The translations under genes were made by a program, and so were the position numbers. Below the pieces are notes generated by a model that worked only from the letters and a program-made list of their open reading frames with translations, was not told the origin of the DNA and did not search any database. From NCBI GenBank assembly GCA_013400115.1, contig VXBP01000354.1, forward strand, positions 280,278 to 344,277: a stretch of DNA of 64,000 nucleotides. The letters run 5' to 3'. The first letter of the stretch is position 1; the number at the start of each line of letters is the position of its first letter. Below are positions 11,351-23,500 of the stretch, in pieces. Source of the DNA: Rhinopomastus cyanomelas. Its lineage: Eukaryota > Chordata > Aves > Bucerotiformes > Rhinopomastidae.

Positions 11351-12039
11351 GAAAAAAGGTAGAAAACATCCCCTCTCCTGAGAAGGTCACCAGTGTACTG
11401 GTGAGCATCAATGATCTGACTAGAGAGATAATCAGATGACACAGTTTTCTCATGAAGAAGTTATTTGAGAGCATAAAATGAAAGCTGACCTGGAAAACTT
11501 GATTAAGGATATCATAATGCTGAGAGAGACTGGATGTTGAAAAAAAATATAATTGACGGAAACACCTTGATCTGACAACGTATAATGATGCACTCTGAGC
11601 CAGCTATCACTGCTCAGGAAAGTGGTTCTGGGTTTAAATCAGCCAGCCCTGTAACAGTGTCAGCTTGGTGGCTCAGCAACAAATACATATTAAAAAAAAA
11701 AAAAGCGCCAGCAGCAAAGGCTCTGCACATATCTCCTGTGCTTCCCCAATTTACCCACAATCCTGCACAGTGTGACCCTAAGGGTATTTCTGCCTTGGCA
11801 ATCTCACAGAGCCATGGTCAGGACAACTGAAGACATGGGACAGCTTCTCAACAACAGCTAACTAAATAGCCTGGGTCTCTCCAGCCTGGAAAAGACATGA
11901 TGGAAGGGACCATGCAGATGGAAAGAGAAGTCTGCTGCATGTTGAATCTCATAAGAACACGAGTATGAAGTGACTGTTCTTTTGTTGTCCTTCAGAAGAG
12001 AAGCTCATGAGGCATTCACTGCAACAGGCTCAGATGAGG

Positions 12040-13335
12040 CAAGATCATGGAGCAGATCCTCCTGGAGGCACTACTGAGACAGGAGAATACTGAAGAGGTG
12101 ATTGGGCACAATCAGCATCGCTTCACCAAGGGCAAACCCTGCCTGACAAGCCTGGTGGCCTTCTATGCACAGGTCACAACATTAATGGATGAGGGGTGGG
12201 CAACTGATGTCATTTACCTGGACCTGAGCAAAGCCTTTGACACCACATTCTGGTCTCCAAGCTGGTGGAAAATGGCTTTGATGGTGGACTGCTAGATGGG
12301 TAAAGAACTGGCTTGATGGCCGCACCCAGAGAGTGGTTGTTGATGGATCCATGTCCAAGTGGCAGCCAGTGTCAAGCAGAGCCCCTCAGCGATCAGTCCT
12401 GGGACCAGTCTTGTTCAACATCTTTTTTGGTGACATGGACAGTGGCATTGAGTGCACCCTCAGCAAGTTTGCTGACGACATCAAGCTGTGTGGTGCAGCA
12501 GACACGCTGGAGGGCAGGGATGCCATCCAGAGGGACCTGGACAGGCTGGAGAGGTGGACACAAGCCAACCTGATGGGTTCAACAGGACCAAATGGGTCGA
12601 AGCAACACTAAGCACAAATACAGGCTGGGCAGTAACTGGCTGCAGAGTAGCCCTGAGGAGAGGGACTTGGGGGTGCTTGTGGACAAAAAGTTCAACATGA
12701 GCCAGCAGTGTGCACTTGCGGCCCAGAAGGCAAACCTGATCCTGGGCTGCATCAGGAGAAGTGTGGCCAGCAGGTCGAGGGAGGTGATTCTCCCCCGCTA
12801 CTCTGCTCTGGTGAGACCCCACCTGGAGTACTGCATCCAGTTCTGGAGCCCTTATTACAAGAAGGACGTGGACGTGCTGGAGCGAGTGCAGAGGAGGGCC
12901 ACGAGGATGATCAGAGGGCTGGAGCACCTCTCCTACGGGGCCAGACTGAGAGAGTTGGGGCTGTTGAGTCTGGAGAAGAGGAGGCTCCGAGGTGACCTTA
13001 TTGTGGCCTTCCAGTATCTGAAGGGGGCCTACAGAAAGGCTGGGGAGGGATGTTTTAGGATGTCAGGTAGTGACAGGATTAGGGGCAATGGAGCAAAGCT
13101 GGAGATGGGCAGATTTAGAGTGGATGTGAGGAGGAAGTTCTTCACCATGAGAGTGGTGAGAGCCTGGAATGGGTTGCTCAGGGAGGTGGTGGAGGCCCCG
13201 TTCTTGAAGGTGTTTAAGGCTGGGCTGGATGAGGCTCTGGCCAGCCTGATCTAGGGTGGGGTGTCCCTGCCCATGTCAGGGGAGTTGGAACTGGATGATC
13301 CTGTGGTCCCTTCTAACCCAGAATGACTCTATGAC
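12040..13335 (+). mobile_element. CR1 LINE with reverse-transcriptase remnant (longest copy in the window)
   Basis: About 1.3 kb covering the second half of CR1 ORF2 and the 3' UTR. The coding part is in three frames because of indels: 12047-12295 has reverse-transcriptase motif A (YLDLSKAFDT), 12333-12611 has the SVLGPVLFN and FADDIKL (catalytic DD) motifs, and 12592-13254 is an unbroken 220-codon stretch of the thumb/C-terminal region ending in AGLDEALASLI and TAG. The 3' UTR follows with tggatgatcctgtggtccc and gactctatgac. It is antisense to the host gene and cannot encode an active enzyme in its present form. Degraded sequence from about 11830 to 12040 may be more of the same element. 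Confidence 0.95.
12592..13254 (+). pseudogene. CR1 ORF2 C-terminal fragment, 220 intact codons
   Basis: The longest open frame in the window apart from the fragments of SPRED2 itself. It corresponds to the end of the CR1 reverse transcriptase (SPEERDLGVLVDKKFNMSQQ onward, with LVRPHLEYCIQFWSPYYKKD and RVQRRATRMIRGLEHLSYG). The upstream catalytic part is in other frames, so this is a fragment of a dead element; its first codons are not the natural start. Absence of stops over 660 nt suggests a relatively young copy. Confidence 0.85.
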
Positions 13336-13336
13336 T

Positions 13337-13425
13337 TGGTCTAGATGATCCTGCTGTGGCAGGAGGACTGAACTAGATGATCTTTTGAGGTCCCTTCCAA
13401 TCCCTAATGATTCTACGATTCTAAA
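13337..13425 (+). mobile_element. Second CR1 3' end abutting the tail of the previous CR1
   Basis: An 89-bp string with ttggtctagatgatcctg, gtggcaggaggactgaac, agatgatcttttgaggtccc and cctaatgattctacgattct. It matches the 3' end of the CR1 at 36720-38057 (different subfamily from the host copy) and starts directly after the host tail gactctatgac. Confidence 0.85.
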
Positions 13426-14339
13426 CAGGAGGAGGTACTTCTGCTAAGCCCATAGTTCAAACATGATTGAAGAAGCCACACAGAAACACTCAGAAGAAAA
13501 TAAGTTACTGAAGATCAAAGGCAAGATGATGCTCAGGCCTTCAAAATTGTTCCCTGAGTACCACTCCTCTGTGACTATACCTGGAGACATGGTGACTGGC
13601 AAAAATGAAGCACGTTCTCAAAGAAAAGAACTCCATCTTGTGTAGGTGCCACTATGAACAAATGGTGGTAAGACTTGTACAGCGATCGAAGCAGGGAACA
13701 CCACTTGTCCCCCATAAGACAACTGAATCTTGGCTTAGATCTTCTACTGCTGGCACAGTGGTGAAGATTTGGAGAGGGAGGGTGGAAGGGGGATAAATGA
13801 GAAGTTAGTTGCAGGTCACCCAAATACAACTCACTCACCTACAGGAACGCATCTAGAAAGGTTGTGGCTTTCAGAGCCATGATGGAAAAAACATCCCACA
13901 CCACCGAGTCACCAGTCTTTCAGAGGAACACAGTCTTTCTCTAAAGCCTGTTGAAATCAGTCCAGTTTCAGTGTTTGCTTTTGAGGGGAAACTATCGAAA
14001 ACATGCTCAGTAGCCACATAAGAGAAATGAACCCAAAACTGAAGTTGCTGGAACAGGGAGTTCAGTAAGAAACTCTGTTTCAACATGCCCTCAAATGCTC
14101 GATTAGAGAAAATCTGTGCTGCATGTACTAGAGCTCTGTGATTGCTATGGTGGTCACGAAGTCTTGTGGTTTCCCTGCTTGGATAACAAAATCATTAATC
14201 ATGACCATAACAGTAACTTCATAAAACCCTGTGCAACACATTTCCTTTTGCAAGTGAGTTCTATGTAGTAGCTGGGTGAGCACACATAACGTGTGTTTGA
14301 TAGGGAGGCTTAGAGAAACAACACTGGCCTTCTACATGC

Positions 14340-14580
14340 AAATGATTGTGCTGCAATCGTTATGTTTTATTAAAAAGGTGTCCCTGCTTCCCTCTTGGAC
14401 TTCCAGAAGTGACCCATTAAATTAAAAACCCCTACTCATTAGTAAAGAAGATTATGTTAATCATTTACTGCAGTTTGCTTCTCATGGAAATGGATTTGTT
14501 ACACAAGACCAGCTGGATAATCAGATGCCTAAGTAATATTGAAAGATAAGCATCTATTATAAAAGAACAACGAGATTAAG
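14340..14580. other. AT-rich unique block, candidate conserved non-coding element
   Basis: Low-repeat AT-rich sequence with homeobox and octamer-type cores (atgcaaatgattgtg at 14336-14350, cattaaattaaaa, ttatgttaatcattta, cagctggataatcag). It lies in the CR1-free part of intron 4. Conservation was not tested. Confidence 0.3.
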
Positions 14581-17500
14581 AAGCTCCCTGCTCCTGAACT
14601 GGACCCAGCACCTTGCCTCTAATGGTTTTACTGAACAGGTCCACTCTATCCTAATGTAGCTACGAAAAAACAAAAGATTCATCTCAAAATTATGAAGCCA
14701 CACAATCTGTGGCAACTCATCAGAGTTGCCAGAGGGAAATTAGGTTTTCTCCAGCCTGCTAAAGCATTTGCAAGTTTGCTGTCCAAAATAACTGGGGGTC
14801 AAGCAAGACAAAACAGGCTTCCCCCCCCTTAAGGATTGAAATGGTTACATGGGGTGGTGAGGAACAAGGGGGAACAGAAGTATCATGACACTGAGTAAGT
14901 AGTTTTGTCCTAAAGAAATCATAAATTGGTGCCAGCATGGCTTTTGCAAAGCACAAGCCCCCTACAAGCTGATGTGCTCTCTGTAGCTCTGCTCATCTGC
15001 CACTGCTGTGAAGACCACTCACTGCATCACCCATGTCTGAAGAGGATTATCAACACCCAGCAAAGAAACCCAAAACTTTGACCTTGGGGGGTCAAGGTCC
15101 CCTCCTTACCAAAGAAGCCTTCTGCAACAGCCAAATCTCCACTCAGTGGCTCCTGTGTTCAGTGTGGAAAGCTTGGACATGTTAAAGAGGAACCCATCAA
15201 CATCTCATAATCTGAAAAAGGCATCTCCAGGACAAGAAACCAAATGCTTTCTGGATGAACCTGGAAGAATGACAGCCAGCAAGCTGCCTCTTCCTCTCCA
15301 GCCGCAGCCTGACCACCTCCGGTGCAGAGGCATGGGACGAGGCCAGAACCTGTTGTGGGTGTTTTCTGCCCAGGTGTCACCCCTTAGGAGCCCTGACACC
15401 CGTCAGCTCTTCTTCGCTTGGCCCTTTTTGTCTGCTGGAACAAGAGAAAAGATAGCTGCACTATCGATGTGGAACAGAAAAACGATAAAGTGGGCAAAAC
15501 AGCCTGGAAAGCAAGCAGCACCAAGCTGAGCACCAATCTGAACTTTATCTGCAGAGCATCCACTATGTACGGACTTCACAAAGAGGAAGTCTGAGAGTTA
15601 CTCTGGATGTGTGGCAAAGAAATGTCCATCTTTCCAAAGAAATTAAGATAAAATAAGATTATCGCAGAACTTCTCAGCCTCACTTTGCTGAAAAAAGTCC
15701 TTTCTTCCCCTCTACCCAGCTCTTTTCACAACTCTCACTTTCATACAGAAGAGAAGAACAAAAATCCCAATTTTTGTCTCAAAGCACCTTTTTCTCCCTA
15801 TTCAGGTCAAATAGAGAAGGGAAGTCTTAACATTTGCTATCCATGTCTAAGTGTGCCCCATACCCTTGGGACAAGCCTCTCCAAAGGGGACTAAGATGAT
15901 CTAAAAGTTAAGAAAAAGGTTCAGCAAGAAAAATCTTTAAGGATTTGAGCCTCCTGTCTCCTGAGTGCAAGCTTTTAATTTGTTAAAGTAATATAAATCC
16001 ACAGAAGAAAACTCTCTTGGCTAATTTTCTGTTTGTTTCCTATCACTGAAGACAAGACAGAAATGGGATTGAAGAAAATCGCTTTTGAACATTTTTGAAA
16101 TGTTTTGATTCTCTTGTCCATGGAGCTGAATCTAGTTTGGTTTCCTAGCGGAGTCTGAAGGAAAAGCTTCATGTTGGATCACACTCTAGCACACTTTCAA
16201 GTCAAAGTGGCTGTACACAACCATTACTATGAGCATGAATTCAGATATTTTCTCAAACCAGAAGAGGACTATCATTTCTCAAATGCTTGGCCTGTTTCCT
16301 AGACACTACTTACACAAATACCAATATAAAGTGCAGAAAGTTCAGCTGGTTTTACTGCTACCTTCTTTATTTTCAAGTTTTGTGGTTACAGTTTTTACTG
16401 CCAGAAAGATGCTGGTGTCTGCATTGTCCTAAGTCAGCAGAACTTAAGGAACATTAAGGATTTGGTGCAGGAGTTTATTTCAATTAAGCTAAACCCGCTC
16501 CTGGCATCATTTGGTACTTCTGCAGGAGCCACAGATGTGGTTCAATGGCTCCCTTTGAGGAGTAAAAAGAATTTATGAGAATCAGACATTGCTAAATAGT
16601 ATGGCAAATGCTCAGATGTGGCAAGGGGGAAACCTCAATGAGATTTTCCCATTTCACTACTTGCCAGTGACATAAGGCATCAGGCACATCTCTGCAAAGG
16701 CAGGCAGATCCAGAGAAATGCCTGCAAAAGTCAGAGGAGGACTGAAGTAAGGCAGAGCTCCATGGTGTAAGGGTAAAAAAACCCAAACCATAGCCCAGTT
16801 ACTGGGGCTGCTTGCGCACGATACAATAGTGAGAGATGTCTATCACTGTGCACAAGGTGCTAGTGTCCTTGTCAATCTGAGCCTCTCCTTATCAGACTCT
16901 TATTTTTCGGTCCTCACTCCTGCGACAACTTCTTGTTGTGGCTTGACAGCTTTCTCTTCGTGAATGAAGTGCTCCGTTAATCTGTTTATGCCTCGGAAAT
17001 GACACTGCGGCACAGACTACAGCATTGTCGGCATGACCAGCTGCCCAGTATTTGTGTTTAGGCAGCTCCGTGAAGATTAGCAAAGCCTCCCTTCTCTAAC
17101 AAGTAATATTAGCCACGTTACCACAGCTGTCCCGCACTAAGGTCAAATCATATGGACCTCTCAGATGGCCACTCAGGTCTGTACTGCATGGGGAGGTGAC
17201 AGTCCCTGTTTCTCCCTCTCACTCATTTCCATCACCTGCTCCGTGTATGTGCTTGGGTGGAGAACCACAGGATTTTCCTATCAGCTCCCTGTTCCCAGGT
17301 GACGACCCGTGGAGGTTTGTGTCCTGACAGCACAGGAAGGCCTCCGGGTGAAGCAGGGGAGAAACTGAGGGATCTGTAGAATGAGGTGGGTGTCCATTGC
17401 CCCACTTGTCACCAGCCGAATTGCGATTCATTTGTAAAGCACCAGCTCCTGATTTTAAGGGGCTAACAGGGAACTGACAGCATCCAATGCCGCCAGAACT

Positions 17501-20500
17501 CTTTCAGGAAAAGCTGCTTCTTTCCTGTAGGGATGGTGGGATATGACAGAGCAAAGCTCTACAGGGGAATGTTAAAACACTGGAAGTGTACAGGTGACAG
17601 CAAGAGCTGGGAAACAGATGGATCCCCGTAACTCACCACTGAATCTCAGCTCTTCTATACAGAAATCTCTGGGGAGGTTAAATAAAACTGGGGAAGAAGC
17701 AAAACGCTGATGAAAATCAGATTAGCTGAGCTAGAAGTATCGGTGCACCATTCAAAGCTTCAGCCGCTCCTGCATAAATACACGAGGTTGCAAAAATAGG
17801 GGAAAACCAGTTAAAGGCACACCTCTCATATCTTACTTCCCTACCTAATATATGGTAGGATATTTTAAAGAGTCAGTTAGGGGTCACTTATTCACACAGT
17901 TGTGAGCACCCACGTTATTTTAGCTGGAATTCATCACCAAAATAGAATCTAACAGCTGATGCAAACTTTTCAAATACCCTGTTCACACACACAGCAACTA
18001 CATTGAGCGCCACTCAAAAATGCAGCGGCAGTTAACTTACTTCTGTCTTCTTGTGCAGATGGAGCCAGAGGAAATGCTTCCTATAATCAATTCTGATTTA
18101 ATTTTCATAAAGTATTTATGAGATATGGGGTGAGTGGACCCTTGGCCAAACACATTACGCAGGTGAGGGTTACCTAGATGCAGTTGGTTATAATGCAATT
18201 CTGCACTGTGCAGAGGTCCATCCTGAGCTACCTGGACTCTTCTGTGCCTGTTGTTTGTCCTCAGTTAGTGCCACACACATGCCTGGGGGCAGAAGGAACA
18301 CCACCATAGTCACAGGACATCTCTGGCTGAAAGGCACCTTTAAGATCACTGAGCCAGAAGACTGTGATTTTTAAAATTTATTAGGGTGAACCTGCTATTG
18401 TTAAGGAAAGTCATTCTTGAAGCTTCATGCAAAAGCACATTTCATTGTTTGGCTTTATTGAATTCTTCATTTTTCTTTCTAAACTCTTAAAAACCCAAGA
18501 ACCTCAAAGAAAGAAAAAAACCAATCCCAAGCAGCTAAGAAGATACAACCAAATGATGGTTAGACTAGCAAAACTCAAATGCACCCTCTAAGCAGCCTGA
18601 ATGGTTTTGGGTTTTGATTCTCTTCTACCTGTTACATGAGGCAACAGATTGGAACCAGATTTGCAGCTGTTTAAACAGAGTTGCTTACTGAAAGAAACTT
18701 CCTTAGGTTGTGTGTTAAAATAATGGAAAAGGCTATTTTTCTGCATTTCAGAGATTTTTCAACCACTGTGGCCAGAAGAAAGGATTATGTGCTTCTTCCA
18801 AGGCCAAATGCCAGATTAAAGAAGGAACCTAATGGAAAACTGCAGCAATAACAACTATGCATTTTCAAGGTAAAAGCGTAAGATTTGGCCATACACACTC
18901 CTCACTCACATTGCCTGTGTCTCCTCCTTGTCTCAATGGAAGGACGAACTTCGCAGTAGCAAAATGAAGCAGGGAAACGCTATCAATATTAAGCCTGGCT
19001 CAACCATGAGTGCAAGAACCCAGTTCAGTGGCACAAGTACAGCAAAGGTTGTGAGTGAGTCAGTCTTGCAAAAGTCAGTGTATCCATGGGAAGAGGGTAC
19101 ACGATGAATTTCAGGTGATGTGACGGATATTAGTGGGATGCTGGAGGTTTTTTGCCCCCCACTTAGCCAACTGCTCTTACAGTTTCCCTTGACACAGCAC
19201 TTCTGCTTCTTGAACCCTACAGTGAGCTAAATCACCCAAAAATTATTTGCTTTCTTTTACAGGGGCAGCTTTTGGTTTCATTCCCCAGGCTGGATTGGCA
19301 CAACTGTGCTGGTATAAGGGGGATGGCAGGAGGCCCCCTCTACTCCACTGGCTCTCAGTACTCAAGTCAATGGTCAAACCAACAGCCAAGTTAACAGTCT
19401 AGTCAATGGTGAAGCCACTCCAAGAGGTCCCAGGGATGGCTCTGTAAGCAGCCAGCAATTCAGTTCCACCTCTGGATGCTCACTGCCTTGCATTTCCTCC
19501 TTTACCTGAACTGCTGCTATTGTCTGTGGGCAATGTGGTAAGTTCATCTAGTAAGTTGATCTCAGGTTAAAAAGTCATCCTTTAGGCAATAATAATAATA
19601 AAAACAATCTTCCTCTTCCATTTGACTGTATCTCCAAAAAGGGCAATTTGTCTTGGCCGTGTTTTGTTTCTGACACATTTGTGCATTCAGCACACAAATG
19701 CACTAAAGCATTCAGCTACAGATGAATTAGAAGGGAAGATACCCAGAAACAGCTTTGCACTTTGACTCATCATGCAGACTAAGTACATGACTACATGGCT
19801 AAATGATTATTTTTTTTAGAAGACAGTCACTTAAACTGCTTGCAAGTGTGCAATGGTGCTACAACACACTGAGATCACCATTTCATCAGCCAGAAACTAC
19901 AGCGAGGGAAGCACCAGCTGATTCACCTCTGGACATGGAACCCTACAGGCATGTTTGCTGGGGACCCTTCTCATCTTGAAGCCTCAGATGACTGAGTATT
20001 ACAAGAAAACAAGTGTTCAGTAATCTGAAAATAACGAAAAATCTGAAAATAACAGAAAATAAATTAATGCAAGTCTGGTTATACGTAACAAAATAACTAG
20101 AAAATAAACACAAAGAGCTGGCAATGCCACCAGTATAATAAAAGGGACAATCAAAAGGGAAAATTGGTGTTAAAAAGAGAAAGAAACGAAAAATCTGACA
20201 AAATATTTCTCTTTTGAAGTGCTGGGGCAAACCGAACAAAACTTAATACTCAGTGACTGCACAAATAACAACATTTACAACTTCTGGCAAGATACAGCTG
20301 TAAGGAAACTTCCTTTACAGCAGAAGATCAAATTTCAGTTTTCTGCAGTATTTAATCCCAATCCCAGAGCAGGACTAACTGCGTTTGTTTGCGGGAACAG
20401 TAGAGAGCCAGAGGACACACTACAGAGCCAGTCTTGACAGGAAGGATTGTGACAAATCTCTTACTCTCAGCAAAGTAGCTCAACACATCCACGTCACTGC

Positions 20501-23500
20501 TATAATTAGCTACACAACAGCAAGACTTGGAATATCTAGTAGCAAAACAGATATTTTCTGTGTAATAATTTGCTTCCAAGCAAAAGATGCTCCTTGCCTT
20601 GTTTCCCTGCAGACACTCCCCAAAGCTCCCAGTAGTTTGGTATTTGCAGGAAAGGGCCATTTCCTGTATGTGAGCAGCTAACATTTGAAAAACAAAAATA
20701 AAATAAAATCACATCCTTTCTTTAAGGTCAGCAAACACATTTCTGCCTCCTCCACAAAGTGCACATAGGCACCCAGGACCGATGGAATTTCCAACCGCGG
20801 ACCCGTTATCTCCCTGCCAGCACAGTGGTGACTGTAGAAGTCTCAGGAAGTCTGAGGACTGTGTCTGGTAGAATCACCGTATTGACAAAATTTGATTGAA
20901 AAACCCAAAAAACTAATCACAAGGTGTAACACCTCTACTTCTCTGTCTTTGCTTTTCAAGGCATCAAATAAAGCTTCAAATCTAGCCCAGGGTTCCTTCT
21001 CCTGTCAGTTCCCCATGACTCTTCACTTCACTTAGATCTCACGAATCTGTTACACAAACAAGAATAAAGAGATTTTATGTTCCACGTGCCTCCATTCCAC
21101 AGTAATTCTCGTATTTCCTTCTGTCCAGATGAGCAAGGACAATATATCGGCTGGAGCAGACAGTGACCATCCCTACACTAAAAAATCCCTACACATCCCT
21201 GCACTTAAAAGCAGCTTCCATCCGAGAGCTACATTAAAACTGTATTAAATGATCAGAAATAGAAAGAAACTGAATGGATTCACTTACAGCATCACTCAAA
21301 GATACAGGAGATGCTGAAGAAGAAAAACACAATGCTATTAAAAAAAAATCCCCCAAAACCACCCTGGCAGCCAGATTAAAAACTTTCCACTTGACTTTCC
21401 CTATTGAAAAACCTCTTTGAGCATCATGCTCCATCGCCTTGAGTGACATGAATTTGTTGTGGGCAGAAAAATAACTAACAGAAGCCTTAAAAATAGCTGA
21501 ATATTCAGAACGTTTTCACTATTTCGGTGGGATCCCTCCTGCCATAAAAGCAGGAAGAACTCCAGCAAGAAGCTGATACACCCTGGTATTAATGGGAGGA
21601 AGAAAAAAACTCCCAACAAACCCGCACAATTAAATTACAGATAAACTAATGACTTGAGACTCTGGGACTACCTTGTTAACTCAGTCTGCTGGAACAAATT
21701 GAGGCAGATTTCACAGCGTCGAACTGTGAAGAGGAAAAAACCATGTTCAGACCTGAGGAGCGATCTCTACTCTGTGGCTGCACTGAGTGCTCATGGGGAG
21801 GATGCAGATGCTCAGAGTGTTGTGTGTAACCTAAGAGACCTGACTATGAAAACATGCCATGAATAAATCTCAGTCCAGTTCACTGCTCAAAGCAAGACAA
21901 GAATTACTTTATCTGTTTCCTTATTTCTTTTTTGCTGGTTTCTGTGCTTGAGTTTCTCTCTTCTTGAGAAATATTTTGCTGGTGGTTACAAACTAAGCAC
22001 TGCAACCCACCACCCCTGTACAAAGCTCTGCCTTTTGCCTGTTACTTTATCTTAGCCTTAAGAAAAAGGAAATTGCAAGTTCTTGCTGCTCCTTAATCCC
22101 TAAATGCAGCTCATGAAAGGAATCTTGCCAATTCAGTGCTTCTCTCCTGTTTTTCCACAGAGTGGTGGGATGAGTGATGCTCTAGCACGACAAAGACCTT
22201 ACAAATATATTCCAAAGAACTGGACTGGGTTTCTACCCATCAAATTTATAGAATAAAGAGGTATAGATCTTCTTTAAAAGAACACTCTGAATGTGAAATG
22301 ACTGAGCCAGCAAGAAAAATTAGATTTAGTGTTTATCTAACTAACATAAATCTTATAAATTTGAATAGTGAGGTTGTAATATGCTTGAGGCCCACATGGG
22401 AGATTAAAGTAGGTTCCATGGAAAAGGCAGAAGGAAGAAATCTGGGCCGATCCTTTATTTTTTGTAAATTAGGAAACCAGAAGAGATGCAATGAGGACTG
22501 TAATGTTAACATCTGCCTCAATCTGCACTGCTGTGGCAGAGAATGGGTCATTGTTTCTGTCTCTTCAACAACTGCCAGCAGCATCCAAGCCACATGACAA
22601 ACTTCCTTGCTGGAACATCCCCGAGCGCAGGAGAACACGTTCGTGCTGGGAAAAAGGCATGAGGGGGCCAGGATGGCTCCAAGCACAACTTTGTGGTGAA
22701 AATGTCAGTCTGAAGATTTCTGCTGGAAGCCTGGTGTGAATCCCAGCGCTAGGACCCTGCACAGAGTAGGAAAGTGATGACAGCTGGTTCTATCTACATC
22801 AACTTAGGGAAAGAGAATATTTTCCCTGCCTTGCAGTTGCAGAATCAAGGCAAACTGACTTTTAGCCAGAAGTCTGCAAGAGAAGCAATGGATAGAATGT
22901 AGGTGTCTTGTTAGGTTCACAGACTCAAACTGCTGCTTCTCCTGCCACTGGCTGTCTTTAGCTCTAACATAGGCACGAGGCTGCAAATTTATCCGAAAAA
23001 CTCATGAATGGCATTTCCACTGAATCGGCTGCGAGATTGCAGCACACACACCTCTGTTTTTTCAGATGGGTTGCTAAAAGAGCCCATTTCAGGCCTTCTG
23101 CAGACTCTGGAAGACATTGACCTTTCCTTCCTTGGACTCAATTCACATTTTTTGCTTGGTGAACATGTGGGATTATTATCTGCAAGTGAAAGTAAAAGTG
23201 CAGATTAAGGGGAAAAAAAGCTTGCAGGAGAACTCAATGATATGGAAAATTCTATGGCTGTGGAGCTACAGAGTGTGTTCGGTCCTTATGAAATGTGATT
23301 TCTGGAATTAATGCTAATTGAAGAAGGCTGAAGATGCAGGCTGGCTGGTTGACGACAAACAGAGCAATCTCAGTGTACTGCAAAGACAGTGTTTCCCCTG
23401 ATGGAGACAGAACGGATGGCTAGTCTTACTCAGATTGCATCTCTGGAGAGGACGATTTATAATGTACAAGACAGGAGAAATTTATTTGCTAACATATGGA

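Noticed and set aside
18310..18355. Possible CR1 tail on the minus strand (aaaggcacctttaagatcac)
   Set aside because: Only about 25 bases resemble the CR1 tail; too short and diverged to call.
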